From assembly GCA_002794775.1 (NCBI GenBank), contig NBAY01000051.1:1-64000 (forward strand): a DNA stretch of 64,000 bases, read 5' to 3'. The position numbers and the translations under genes are program-made. The notes below the pieces were generated by a model that had not been told where the DNA came from, did no database searches, and saw only the letters and a list, made by a program, of their open reading frames with translations. Positions 10,333-21,485 of the stretch are shown piece by piece. Every line of letters begins with the position of its first letter. Within the stretch, counting starts at the first letter, position 1. Origin of the DNA: Porodaedalea pini. Lineage: Eukaryota > Basidiomycota > Agaricomycetes > Hymenochaetales > Hymenochaetaceae.

Positions 10333-11231
10333 GTGGCTTCTTCTGTCAGTTCACTACCTTTTCCGAAATCCGACCAAGCATATTGCAATGTCTCCGCTCT
10401 TGAAGGCGGTCATTTCACACTTCCTTGCAAGCTCGCCGTTGCAGGGGCTGACGATAGTGATCAGCACGCCGCACCGTCACTCGCCTTCCTCCTCACACAC
10501 GTTCCATCAGGAAAGCGCCTTCTCTCTGACCTCGGCATAAGCCTGGATGCGGACAGTGCATCTGTAACACCGGCGTTGAAGGGAAGTCTTAAGGGCCATG
10601 ACATACGTTCCCCGAAAGACGTGATTGCTTCGTTGAAGGCAGGTGGCCTTGGCCCGGAGGATATAACGCATGTCTGCCTCTCACATATCCACTTCGACCA
10701 TGTCGGCAACCCTGCGAAGTTTGACAAGACGCACTTCTTAGTTGGCGGAGCCGCGCGCGCTCTGTTTAAGCCGGGATACCCGGAGGACCCGAAGAGCTGG
10801 TTCCATTCGCGGTTGCTCCCAGAGGACCAAACGGAATTTCTTGATACCCATGGCGCGGACTGGAAGCCTGTTGGTTAGACTATTTCGGTGACGGTTCGCT
10901 GTACATCGTCGATGCCCCCGGCCATCTTCCTGGCCACGTGAACATCCTTGCCCGCACCTCGGCTGATGGCGGATGGATTTACCTCGCGGGTGATAACGCC
11001 CACGACTGGCGCCTCATCCGAGGCGAAGCTGATATCGCTGTGCTGCATGACCCGGTGCACGGAGAAATTTGTATGCATACTGACGTTCCACGGGCGAGGG
11101 AGACTATTCGCAAGATTGTGGACGTCATGACTCTGCCCCGGGTGCGGGTTGTCTTAACTCACGATAACGAGTGGTACGAAGAGAACAAGGAGGGGGATGC
11201 GTTTTGGCCAGGGAAAATCCTGTCGCTGTAG
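10333..11231 (+). pseudogene. Metallo-beta-lactamase-fold hydrolase, copy 1 (broken)
   Basis: Clear paralogue of the intact gene at 12757-13668, retaining LSHIHFDHVGN (the HxHxDH metal site), GYPEDPKSW, DAPGHLPGH and the C-terminal FWPGKILSL. Two lesions break it. The position matching the paralogue's start codon reads GTG (GTGGCTTCTTCT), where copy 3 has ATG. After WKPVG there is a net loss of 16 nt in the segment encoding PFPRTF, which shifts frame and exposes a TAG at 10876. The second half (about 10879-11231) is clean in the shifted frame, so decay is recent. A downstream start at 10938 would lack the metal site. Confidence 0.85.
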
Positions 11232-11555
11232 AACTTTATGTCCGCTTGTGTCATAGCTGTATGAGATTGGGCAATCAAGATTAGAGGCTTCCGGCCCAAC
11301 GCGGGCATCTTCGAAGTTATTAGCGTGGATTTGTCTGCAATCCAGCGGGCAGCACGGTGTTCCCTAAAGCAGATGACAGCTAAGAACTCATCATTTAATA
11401 TTGTCGGTCTCAATGGATTCCAATGACAAGCTGGGGTGCAAGCAGGTATGCAGTATTTAGCACATGTGCGTTGGATTCCTATACATTCAACTCTTGTCAG
11501 AACTCTTCACCAGAGAAGCGAACGGACATTTGCGAAGACTTCCTCAAAATCAAAC

Positions 11556-12250
11556 ATGGCCTCTGCTATGCATTCGTTGCCTCCTCCAAATGCCGACCAC
11601 ACATATTGCAATGTCTCTGCGCGTGAAGGCGGATTTTTAATGCTTACCTGGAAGCTCGTTGTCGGCGCCGATGTTGGAATGCGAGCCTGAGCTTGACCCG
11701 TCATGTCTCGGGTAGAATATGGCCGACTTGACATGTGCCCAATGTCTCCATTTCCGCTGCGTTTTTGTGCCTTTTTTATACAGTATATATTAGCAAGCCC
11801 ACATGTACTGTACTTTATCCATTTGCCTCAGGAGCTCAGTAGGCCAAACGATAATTTCAAGCATCTTCATTAAAGTTGTTTATCTCTACGTCACGTGCAC
11901 TCAGTTTATTTTGTCGCGTCGTCAACAGCCTAAGCGTGAGTGATCGGCGCCGATCGGCATGAAGCACCGTCACTTTTGTCTTCCTTTTTACGCATCTCTA
12001 TTTGATCTCGACATAAGTCTGGATACGGACAGTTCTAGTGAAGCTTTGACATCAGTAGTAAAGGATAGTCTACCCAACCTTCATGACCGTATCCCGAAGG
12101 GTGCAGTTGCTCCGCTAGAGGTTGGCGATCTTAATTTGGAGGATATAGCGCATACATTCCACTCACACGTTCACTTCGACCACGTTGGTAACTCAGCGCG
12201 ATTTGAAAAGGGGCGCTTTTTAGTTAGCGCGGCGGCCTCGATAGTACCTA
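11556..12250 (+). pseudogene. Metallo-beta-lactamase-fold hydrolase, copy 3 (middle of the array, truncated)
   Basis: Starts at an ATG (11556) with an N-terminus like copies 1 and 2 (PPPNADHTYCNVSAREGG). It is interrupted at 11673 by a 271-bp insertion, resumes at 11955 with a frameshift, and keeps a recognisable LDISLDTDS and HSHVHFDHVGNSARF metal-site block (consensus SHxHFDHVGN). It ends about 12250 without the C-terminal half. In-frame stops (for example TGA in ATTTGATCTC near 12001) and the missing half make it non-functional. Its order, 10333 copy, this copy, 12757 copy, all on the plus strand, indicates tandem duplication. Confidence 0.8.
11662..11954. mobile_element. 271-bp insertion with 11-bp target-site duplication
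   Basis: The 11-mer TCGGCGCCGAT occurs at 11662-11672 and again at 11944-11954, exactly bracketing sequence absent from the paralogous copies. The insert (11673-11943) has no coding capacity. Its ends are only weakly inverted (GCGAGCCTGAGC and GCCTAAGCGTGAG). An 11-bp duplication would suit a Mutator-like MITE or a SINE-type insertion; the class is undecided. Confidence 0.7.
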
Positions 12251-12258
12251 GTGCATGA

Positions 12259-12756
12259 GGCGCAAAGGGCAGACGAACGACAGATGCGGAAATAGACGAA
12301 AGATATTTTGAAACAAAAAGAAGTTACTTATTCGAAAATATACTGTGTTTCTTTTATTTGGAAATAGATACTTGTGGCGCCCTTTTGTTTTGAAGGGGGG
12401 GTTCCAGTACTCGGCTCAAGTATTAAAATATCTTGTCTTCGTTTTGGTGCACAGGAAATCGGAAAGGAGTCGATATACATTAAGCGTGTAAATTGCAAAA
12501 TGCATTCCCTTCAAGAAGAACACGTGCCGTAGCGAATTATCTTTCCCATGTCTTGATAAAGCACAAGGCCAGAACAGTTTAGCCCAGCGCGTCCCGATAT
12601 ATCGAGTGTATATCTAAGAAAGTTCATACTCTCAAGCAGTGAGGTTCACATGAGAAGGCCCTTCCCGATGCGTCCGTAGGAGTATACAATGACGTCCGTG
12701 TAGGCCTACAGTAGATAAACGTTGCACCATCGGGTCTTATCATACCAGGTAGCACA
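12259..12756. other. Intergenic, upstream of the intact lactonase-like gene
   Basis: No gene seen. AT-rich, with a homopolymer G7 near 12394-12401 and short AT-rich runs. It should contain the promoter of the 12757 gene, but no convincing TATA box or operator was recognised. Confidence 0.35.
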
Positions 12757-13668
12757 ATGACCTCGTCAGTCCCTCCACTGCCCCCTCCCGGTGCGAATCA
12801 GCCATACTGTGATGTCTCCGCTCTCGAAGGCGGCCTGTTGCACATGCCAGCCTACTTATTCGTCACGACAGCCAAGGAAGGCGAAAAACATGTAGTGCCG
12901 TCGCTCGCGTTCCTCATCACGCATAACACCTCACGTGCACGTCTCCTCTTTGACTTGGGAATTCGAAGTGACATCGAAAACTATCCCGAGTATACGAGAA
13001 AGCGCCTATCAAATGTCTTTAACGCAGGCGTCCCGTGCGATGTACCCACTGCGCTTCGAAAGGGTGGTCTTGCGCCGGAGGCTATTACACATGTGTGTTT
13101 ATCGCATTGCCACTGGGACCATACCGGGAATCCCTCTCTGTTCGACAAGGCACAGTTTATAGTTGGAGGCGAAGCCCGCTCGCTGTTCCAGCCCGGATAT
13201 CCGGAAGACCCAAAGAGCGTTTTCCCATCGAATCTCCTTCCGAAGGGACGCACAGAATTCCTCGACGTCACTACTGAGGCGTGGAAACCTATTGGACCCT
13301 TTCCTCGCACGTTCGATTATTTCGGGGACGGAGCGCTATATCTAGTCGATGCTCCGGGACACCTTGCCGGACACTTGAATCTCCTGGTGCGAACGTCAGC
13401 GGACGGGGGATGGCTATATCTCGCTGGAGACGCCGCGCATGACTGGAGACTTGTGCGTGGAGAAGGAGACATAGCTATGTATCTCGGCCAGGACAACACA
13501 CTGACATGTATCCACCATGACAAGGAGCAAGCGAAAGCGACCATTAAGCGAGTAGCGGATGTGCTCTCGCTGCCACGGGTCCGCGTGATCTTGGCACACG
13601 ATGGCGAATGGTTCGATAAGCACAAGGGCAGCGACGCATTTTGGCCTGGTAAAATACCCTCGCTCTAA
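12757..13668 (+). CDS. Metallo-beta-lactamase-fold hydrolase (AHL-lactonase-like), copy 2, intact
   Basis: A single-exon frame of 303 residues from ATG to TAA. Around residue 110 the motif LSHCHWDHTGN supplies the HxHxDH metal ligands. DAPGHLAGHLN (near 200) gives the next His, GDAAHDW supplies the bridging Asp and a further His, and LAHDGEWF near the C-terminus gives the last His. This is the layout of the glyoxalase II/lactonase branch of the superfamily, which hydrolyses cyclic or thio-esters with two zinc ions. Substrate cannot be read from sequence; quorum-signal lactone or mycotoxin lactone are family-level possibilities only. No signal peptide is apparent, so it is probably intracellular. 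It is the only working member of a three-copy tandem array. Confidence 0.85.
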   Translation: MTSSVPPLPPPGANQPYCDVSALEGGLLHMPAYLFVTTAKEGEKHVVPSLAFLITHNTSRARLLFDLGIRSDIENYPEYTRKRLSNVFNAGVPCDVPTALRKGGLAPEAITHVCLSHCHWDHTGNPSLFDKAQFIVGGEARSLFQPGYPEDPKSVFPSNLLPKGRTEFLDVTTEAWKPIGPFPRTFDYFGDGALYLVDAPGHLAGHLNLLVRTSADGGWLYLAGDAAHDWRLVRGEGDIAMYLGQDNTLTCIHHDKEQAKATIKRVADVLSLPRVRVILAHDGEWFDKHKGSDAFWPGKIPSL

Positions 13669-13800
13669 TGGTTTTTAAAAAAAATCTGAGTAAAGAGGAT
13701 AAAATAAGAAAATGGAGTTATGTTGCGCACTATTGAAGTGTAGACAAACCATAACAATAGTAGAAGTCCAACAAACGCGCCTTGAAAGAAAGCATCAGAA

Positions 13801-15686
13801 TCACAAGCTCTCGGTACCATCTTTCACAAGATCCATTCGCCTCGTAGCCTTCGAATAATAGGGATAAGAATATATCAACAATAAATATTCTTCAGGACTG
13901 ACTTCGACGAGTAAATCTTCCTCTATTGTAGGAAGTTCTTCTGGAACCTCGTCCAATGCCGGTCCCACCTTCCATTTCGTCGGCATATTTGCCACGCATA
14001 AACATAAATCGTCAGGAAGGTGAGGTCCATGTTCAGCGAAGAAAGATTCTCGAAGCTGTATCTCCTCTGAGGTCAAGCAGGTCAAGTCGTATCACAGTTT
14101 ACCCAGAAGATAGAGACTCACCATCGCGCATAGCATCCAACTGTCGAGCCATGCCACGAGCAATTTCTTCTGCAGCGTCTCTATATCTTCTCCGACGTTC
14201 CAACTCCAGCAGAAGACTATTAAACGAGGTTTCATACGATGTGAATGTGATATACAGGTGTTCGAGCGTCGTGAGGTGTTGTTGCAGTGAAGCAAGGTGA
14301 ACTTCGTACTCAGTCTACAAAAGATTAGGTAGGACCTCCTGGTACGTAATAAAGACCGTGATTAAGTGGTAACCTACTTCAACGCTCTGCTGCTGTGCAA
14401 ACATATCGGACATGACTCCTTCCAATTCATCCAGCTGAGTAACGATTTCGCTCAGATTGTTCAAGCGGCTGAGAACATCATTCTTTGCCGATAGAAGCTG
14501 GTCACTAACTTTGTGAACACCTCCAGGTACGAAACGCTCGTGAAAGTGTTTACTTACTGGCTAGACTTGACATTCGCAACATCATCTTCAAGTTCTGCGA
14601 TGATTGACGGAAGCTCATCCGTATCTCGGTTCATATCTGTAATCTTTCTTAGTGAAACACGCTTTCTGTCAGGGAGAAATTCGAACCTAGCAAGTCGTCA
14701 TCATTGAGTTCCAGTCCAGCTTCCTTATCCCTTAGAGCCGCTGCCATTTGTCCGTAATGCGATGCCAGGCCTTCCAAGTGATTCGCCATGTTTGCAGTCA
14801 CTAACTCCTGGGAGGTGAACATTTCTCGTATTGAAGGAATAGTTCCGTCATTTGGTAGAGCAGTTCGTAAAGATGCAATGCTTTCGTTCAGGCTGAATGG
14901 GAAACCTTCAGTTCTGGATGAAATGTCCTATCGAGAGATGTCCGGTCACATCTCGCATATATCAAAAGCAATGATATTACATACCTCGAGTATGTTTCGG
15001 TCTTCATCCATTTCCTCTGTCGCTTTCACGATGCTACCGAAATCCACAGAATCTCGTAGAGTCTTCCATTTACTCCGATCTTCTCTGACATTGCGCACAC
15101 TGGTACTTCCGTTGGGGAGTCTACCATCCTCCGCCTCTGGATCCTCTGCATCACCCGAGTCATGTCCTCCAAATAACGATGATGATGATGATGAGAGATG
15201 GAAGTCCGGCGGGACGACCTGTCTTTCAAGTGACTCGAGGACGGCGTCAAGATTTCCAGAATGGAAAGAACGGGCTTTGTCCCACTCCTATTACATATGG
15301 GGGCGGAATTCAAGGGTAAGGGCTAGCGGAACATGAAATGGTATACGGGTTTAGCTGATTCATACCTTCGCCTGGTCTTCCAACCTGTTCCTTTGTACTT
15401 CGATGCTCTTCGAAATATTGCCAGCAAGCTGAATAAATGCGTCAGTAATGACATTTAATACATTTCGCAGCATTCGAACCTTCAACTGTTCCACGATTCC
15501 TTGCTTGACCCAGTGCGACTTGGCGTCAAGAGCGAATACGTCCGTTGCAAGAGCTGATGTCGCGTGCACCAGCTCGTGCGCGCGAGAGCACAGCTGTTCT
15601 CCATGCTGCAAAGCCTTCTTCGAGTGTAAAACAAGGGAGACGAGGTGTGGGGTCCCCGGTGACGGTGGTGTCTGTGGTCGAGACAT
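13801..15686 (-). CDS. atg17: Autophagy scaffold protein Atg17
   Basis: Exons on the minus strand: 15686-15480, 15428-15366, 15287-14985, 14927-14687, 14636-14558, 14504-14378, 14314-14122, 14066-13903, 13848-13801, about 474 residues. The 51-nt first intron and the 54-nt last intron are multiples of three and could be read through, but both have good splice sites, and removing the first restores the family-like VEQLKLAGN. Recognisable blocks are LVSLVLHSKKALQHGEQLC near the start, VVPPDFHLSSSSSSLFG, KWKTLRDSVD, LASHYGQMAAALRDKEAG and LPDDLCLCVANMPTKW at the end. It is predicted to be almost wholly helical, as expected for the crescent-shaped Atg17 that organises the phagophore assembly site with Atg13 and Atg1. 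Its 5' flank is cut 72 bp upstream by a hAT-type insertion. Confidence 0.87.
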
Positions 15687-15758
15687 TTGGGAGAGCTTCT
15701 GTGAACGTCGACGCGCTTTGCAAGTCGATGACACGAATCACTTCTTGACCTCTTACTC
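15687..15758. other. Remaining atg17 5' flank up to the hAT insertion
   Basis: 72 bp between the atg17 ATG and the hAT element, ending in the TCTTACTC duplication. No promoter motif recognised. Before the insertion this sequence continued directly into the ORF1 relic that now begins at about 30822. Confidence 0.5.
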
Positions 15759-16705
15759 TAGGGACTGGTATGGATGGCCTGATCCGCAATCCGTACCGTG
15801 GATAGGCTTTCTCACGGATACCGCAGACTGCGGATGAAATTCCCACGGGTGCCGCGGTTGTCGCGGATGGGCATGAGTACAGTCAAAGACGTCCTTTAAA
15901 CAGGACTGTTCCTTTGAACACTTCACATTTTCTCCCGCAACACACAATTTCTGACTTTCAAAAAAATTTGGTAAGTGTATATATAGTAGGACTATATATG
16001 TGACAAGTTTCATAGGAATATGTTGAGTGGTTAAATTCAAATAAATCAAAAACCACAAAAAACAGAGCAGGATTTGCACAATCTGTGTTGTGCAAATTTG
16101 TTTCTATTATTTCTTGCCTAATATTTCTTTAACAAATCTAAGTGAGTGATGAAGCACTATCTTGGTTATCTATTGAATACTTTTTTGTGGAAAAAGGATG
16201 TGATGTATAAATTATGGATGGCAGAAAGTGCTGGGAGGTCCTGAAATATGATGAACAAGTAAGGCAATGGGATGACATAATATGTTACCTTGCCGATCCA
16301 AGCTTACAAACAGTGTAGTCTCACGGGTGTTCAAAGGAGTGGTTTCCGTGTCATAAAGCCTGTTTTTTTCTTGCCTTCAAATCAATTTCACTTGCACACT
16401 TCAGGGCTCAAAAAAATTCATGTAGATACTTTCGATACGGCTCTCCACGTTAATGTAAAAATTTAGCAAAAGAATGTTGTGTAGACATTTTGTGGAAGGA
16501 ATCCAAGTTGGTGTTCAAAGGATGCGTCTTTGACTGTAGTTCTTATGTCATAAAGATCATTGCCAAATGGGTTATGGCTTTCTCATGACCACAAAGGCGA
16601 AAATCATTTTCACCTTTCCACAGTTGCGGTTCATCCACCATCCATGGGAATCTGTATCTGCAGATGTGCTATCCGCAGTATGGATGCAGATGACTATGGA
16701 CAGAT

Positions 16706-17119
16706 TGTTAGAACCTGAACTTTCACCTTTTCCTTTATTTTCCCTTTTACCATTTCCTTTATTATATTCGTCCTTTTCATTATATTTACCCATCTTACAC
16801 AATCATTCCCACACTGCCTTCATTTGTTCCATTCCCACTTGTTATGTAATGTTAGGTAATATAGTCTCACGGTCGTCGCTATATAAGGTCTCAGGAATCG
16901 CATGAACTCCTTGTTCTGCTTTTCCTCTTACCTCCGCGACGACCTAGGTGAGACTCGTCCCCCTTGTATTAGTTTAGACTTGTATTAATCCTCTTACCTC
17001 CGCGACGACCTAGCCTGAGTAAAGCGTGTCCCGAGTCCCCGCTCGAGTATAGCACGTCCCAGACGACAGTCAGCCGAGGCCTGCCCAGTCCGAGTCGTCT
17101 CCCGGACTCCCACCTAACA
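16706..17119 (+). repeat. Element B 5' LTR
   Basis: 414 bp, TGTTAGAACC to CACCTAACA. Contains TATATAAGG near 16879 followed by GTCTCAGG, the same candidate promoter as in the other family LTRs. Confidence 0.95.
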
Positions 17120-17843
17120 TAAAAGCAGAACCCCACCCAGGCTCATCCCCAGCGTACGTCGTCACTGTCAACTCGCCTTCACCCAGTCTAGAGGAGCACT
17201 CCCCTCGACGGATTTGACGTGTAAACTCCCTGAACGACAACCCTCAACCCTGCCCGGACGTTTTCGGACGTTCGTGTATTATGTAAACCTACACCCGACA
17301 TTTCCCGACCCTGGCTCTTCGCTTCTCTCTCTGGTGGAGGAACCATCTGACCTGGACGTGGGTAACACACCGTGTACAGTCGTCATCATCGTTGTCGATT
17401 GTGATCTTGGCCGCCTCCTTCCGTTTGGTCATCAAACTCGCCGACGAACCTGTCCTTCATCAGCGTAACGTACATCCGGACAACCAGCCCCTACCTGTTC
17501 CCCCCCCGACATAGTCAAGATAGATCTCACCGAGGAACAACAGCGGGCTTTCCCCTCTTCTTCACGCTACGACGCGGAACGCCAATCGTACGTAGCGGAC
17601 GACAGAAACCACGTCACTCATAATCTCTGGTGGAGTGACACTAGGCACGCCTGGTACTCAACTGACCCGTCTTCCGGCGAGCGAACTCGTTGGGCGCCTC
17701 GACCTCCCCGTGCACCATCATCACCGACAGTCTCGACATCGTTGGTCATCCTCCCAAACAAACCAGGAGGCTATCGTACACCCCGTAGAGACTCGTCACC
17801 GCCGACACCCCCTGAGCGCCTGACACATACGCCCGTACCAGCA
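17120..17843 (+). other. Element B 5' untranslated region
   Basis: About 724 bp between the LTR and gag, beginning TAAAAGCAGAACC. It corresponds to 5889-6598 of A and 25430-26151 of C. No separate gene. Open frames here are short and not shared between copies. Confidence 0.7.
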
Positions 17844-18911
17844 ATGGCTGAAGGTTTCACTCAAAGGCAGCAACAAGAGATCGCAGCGATTGTAGCTGCT
17901 GCCTTCACCCGAGCAGCAACGAACACCCCTGCAGCCCAAGCTCCAGCTCCCTCGATTGACGTCACCCGGCCACGCGAATTCGCTGGCGGCGATGACTACC
18001 TCGACTTCAAGCGCGAAGTCCTACTCTTCGTCTCGGCGAACCCCACGAGGTATCCCTCATCGTCGAGCAAGATCTATGTCGCCCTCTCTTACCTCAAGGG
18101 TGGCAACGCGTCGACGTGGGCGCAAAACTACGTCCAGGAATTCACAACGAATGGCGTCGTGGGCTTTACGGATGACTGGGCCAAGTTCCAGGAACGACTG
18201 GATGCCTCCTTCGATGATCCAAACAGGAAGGAGAAGGCACTGAAGAAGTTCCGAGACAAGATCCAGAAGGACCTCTCTGCCGACCAGTTCTTCCAGGACC
18301 TCGACGTGATCATCAAGGCAGCGGAGCTGAAGGACGAAAGCGTCATTTGTGACCGCCTGCAACGCGCGATGAACATCGAGGTGGTCCGCGGCGTGTTGAG
18401 GTCAACGCCCGTGCCAACAACGTATGAGGCATGGAAAAAGAAGGCCATTGAGATCGATCGGGGTGAACAGCAGATTCGCGCCATCCAACGAGGTCGTACA
18501 TTGCCATTCATGCCCCATCCGACGCCCCAACAAGGGCCTCCTGCACGCCGACAGGTAGCAGCCCCGCACGCCGATAAGCGTGACGTGATGGGTGTCACTT
18601 TCAGAGGTGCCGGCCAACCGATGGACGTCTCGATGAATGAGGCGCAACGAAAGCGCGTGTGCTGGATTTGCAGCGGACTGGGACACTTTAAGGACAAATG
18701 TCCGCAGGCAAAGCTGATCATCCAGCGTATGTTGGAGCTGATGGCACCGGGCGAGCGCCACCTCATCGCCGACGAGCTCAGCACGATGAAGGAGTCGGCA
18801 TTCGAGGAAGTCGTGGACACTCGAAGGTCGACGGTGGAGGACTATGTGGAGGAAGAAGACAATGACGAAGAAGTCGTCAACTCGCAGGGTTTTGCGAGTG
18901 GTCAGGCGTAG
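17844..18911 (+). CDS. gag: Element B Gag
   Basis: 355 residues from the ATG at 17844 (MAEGFTQRQQQE), the site equivalent to the starts in A and C. It has the same PREFAGGDDYLDFKREVLLF gag block, WAQNY and a CCHC knuckle CWICSGLGHFKDKC. The frame is clean. The product may still form particles, and so could serve other family members in trans. Confidence 0.9.
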   Translation: MAEGFTQRQQQEIAAIVAAAFTRAATNTPAAQAPAPSIDVTRPREFAGGDDYLDFKREVLLFVSANPTRYPSSSSKIYVALSYLKGGNASTWAQNYVQEFTTNGVVGFTDDWAKFQERLDASFDDPNRKEKALKKFRDKIQKDLSADQFFQDLDVIIKAAELKDESVICDRLQRAMNIEVVRGVLRSTPVPTTYEAWKKKAIEIDRGEQQIRAIQRGRTLPFMPHPTPQQGPPARRQVAAPHADKRDVMGVTFRGAGQPMDVSMNEAQRKRVCWICSGLGHFKDKCPQAKLIIQRMLELMAPGERHLIADELSTMKESAFEEVVDTRRSTVEDYVEEEDNDEEVVNSQGFASGQA

Positions 18912-18929
18912 CCATCGGGGCGACTGACC
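18887..18929 (+). promoter_or_regulatory. Predicted -1 frameshift signal, element B
   Basis: GGGTTTT at 18887-18893 in gag phase, a 6-nt spacer, GGTCAG at 18900-18905, and its perfect complement CTGACC at 18924-18929. Identical in layout to A and C. Confidence 0.72.
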
Positions 18930-19324
18930 GAGAAGAACAAGGGACTTCGAATCCGGATCCGCTAAAATATAACCAACCGTCTGTACAATACATAGATGCA
19001 AACAACGTCGATGGTTTTCCCGATTACGAAGTCCCCACCGGTGTGAACAAAGATGAAGAGTACGAGCAACTGTTCATGAGAGGAACTGGCGGACGCCAGC
19101 TGGACCTTCTCCTGACCGTCGAGCATGAATTAGTGGGTGAGACGAGAGAGGTAGATGCGCATGCCCTTGTGGATTCGGGATGCACGGGATCCTGCATTGA
19201 TGTCAGGTTCGTCGAGAGGTACGGGTTGGAAACGAAATGCTACATTCGACCCCTCGCGGTGCTCAACGCCGATGGCACGCACAATGAGGCCGGATTGATC
19301 GAGGAGTACGTTGACGTCGACCTC
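18893..19324 (+). pseudogene. pol: Element B pol, 5' part (protease)
   Basis: The frame is open from the slip site, with the protease block VDSGCTGSCIDVRF near 19160-19205. It breaks off in EEYVDVDL, where element C has inserted with target duplication ACCTC. The frame resumes at 26570. Confidence 0.9.
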
Positions 19325-19737
19325 TGTTAGGCGGGAGTCCGGGAGACGACTCGGACTGGGCAGGTCTCGGCTGACTGTTGTCTGGGACGTGCTGTACTCG
19401 AGCGTAGACTCGGGACACGCTTACTCAGGCTAGGTCGTCGCGGAGGTAAGAGGATTAATACAAGTCTAAACTAATACAAGGGGGACGAGTCTCACCTAGG
19501 TCGTCGCGGAGGTAAGAGGAAAAGCAGAACAAGGAGTTCATGCGATTCCTGAGACCTTATATAGCGACGACCGTGAGACTATATTACCTAACATTACCTA
19601 ACGAGTGGGGATGGAACAAATGAAGGCAGTGTGGGAATGATTGTGTAAGATGGGTAAATATAATGAAAAGGACGAATATAATAAAGGAAATGGTAAAAGG
19701 GAAAATAAAGGAAGAGGTGAAAGTTCAGGTTCTAACA
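19325..19737 (-). repeat. Element C 3' LTR
   Basis: 413 bp, TGTTAGGCGG to TTCTAACA. The pol stop (19738-19740) directly abuts it. Confidence 0.95.
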
Positions 19738-21485
19738 TTACCCCCCCTTCAAGGTTGGGCGTCCCGACCAACCATGATCGCGGTCGTCAGGCTCGGTGTC
19801 GACGAAGAGCGGACGGAGTCGTTGACGAGGGATGTCGAGTTTTCGAGGTGCACCGGGATGTTTGAGGTAGAACTCAGCGATCGCCTCCTTCGCATTCTTG
19901 CCAAAGTCCGTCTCAGGCTGCCAAGTAGGTTCATTGTAGCCGACCCACTTGACAAGGTACTGTAGTTTCCCTCGGTGCAGACGCGAGTCTAGAACCTCCT
20001 CAATCTTGTACTCCTCCTCGTTGTCGATGATGTCAGGTGGCAGTGGTGTTGGTTGTCTTTGGCTCTCGAAGGATGGTTCGACGGCGGGTTTTAGCAGTGC
20101 TTCGTTGAAGACTGGGTGGACCTTTTTCCATCGCTTTGGGAGCTTGAGCTTGTACGCGCTTGCTCCCACCTTGTCGACGATTTCGAAGGGGCCATACCTT
20201 TTGTCAGCAAGTTTCTTTGTCGGTGAGTCTGTGCTGATGTTTCGCCCGTCAAGGAAAACCTTGTCCCCAGCCTTGTACTCAACCGAAACCCCTGCTGTCC
20301 GGTCGTGATAGCGTTTCATGTCGTCCGCCGCTTTGACCAAGTTGTCCTTCGCAACCCAATGAGTCTCCTTTATGTGCTTCGCGAATTCTTCCGCCGACAT
20401 GTTGGCAGACGAGGTTCGTGTCGTGTCAAAGCTTAAGGGGTGACGTCCTGCGTTCGCGTAGAAAGGAGACATCTTCGTCGCCGAATGCTCGCGGTTATTA
20501 TACGCGAACTCTGTGAGGGGGAGCCAGTCCTTCCAGTCCGATTGTCGATGGTTTACAAAGAGCCTAAGATATTGTTCGAGCTCTTGGTTAACGTGTTCCA
20601 TCTGACCATCTGTCTGTGGGTGATACGCCGTTGACGGGTTGCCTTCGATGTGTAGGAGTTTGTACAGCTCCTTCATCATCGATGCGTCAAACTGCGTGCC
20701 TCGGTCATGGATGATCTTCTTCGGCAAGCCGTGGAGGCGGAAGACATGGTCGCGGTACAGTTGAGCCATGCCTTCTGCCGACAACCTTGTCGTCGTCGGG
20801 ATCGCGTGCATCTGTTTCGAGAACCTGTCGACGAAAACGCAGATTGCGTTGTGTCCCTTGGAGTCCGGGAGTTCTCCGATGAGGTCGACCGTGACAATTT
20901 CCCATGGGCCCTCCGGGACCGTGTTCGGGTGAAGTGGCCTCGACCTCGATGTCCTCAGAGCCTTTGTTCACTGGCAGCGATCACACCCTCGGACATACGC
21001 TCTGACGTCGGAGAACATCGACGTCCACCAGAAGTCTCGTCGGACGAGTTCCACCATTTTCGATGCTCCTGGGTGTCCAGCCAGTACCGAGTCGTGACAT
21101 TCCCGTAATACGGCCTCCTTCATTGACGATGGCACGTATACCTTGTTTTTCATGCGCCACAATCCGTCGACTTCTGTCATTCCCGTCGGCCTCTCCGACT
21201 CGTCCTGCGCCCTCTGCGCTTCACCCACTCGTTCCACCACCTCGTCGCGCGATGTCCGCACCACTCCACGGTTCAACCACTTATCCTTGATGAACACGAC
21301 CCCATCGTTGTCATCCTTGCCCTGATCATAGCCCGCCATACGCGATAGCAGGTCGGCCTTGCCCATCGTCTCGCCCGACTTGTGTTTGAGGTGGAAGTCA
21401 AATTCTTCAAGTTCGGTCCGCCAGCGAGCTTGGCGATAGCTCAGCTTCTGCGCCGACCTGAAGTAGGTGAGGTTGGCGTGGTCGG
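19738..21485 (-). pseudogene. pol: Element C pol, 3' part (RNase H end, integrase, chromodomain)
   Basis: Continues the pol of 24374-22474 after the solo LTR. It holds the end of RNase H, the HHCC finger (HPGASK to CDRCQ), the integrase core with HDRGTQFD, and a C-terminal chromodomain (LQYLVKWVGY). A TGA at 20968-20970 replaces an arginine codon right after CDRCQ, and CGA to TGA at a CpG is the likely change. The copy cannot make a complete integrase without readthrough. Confidence 0.88.

Noticed and set aside
10333..13668. Recent bacterial transfer of the lactonase-like array
   Set aside because: Codon use and base composition resemble neighbouring fungal genes, and fungi have their own members of this family. 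No evidence either way without a tree.
17120..17145. Primer-binding site of element B
   Set aside because: No TGG-initiated tRNA complement follows the LTR in any of the three copies, so I do not annotate one.
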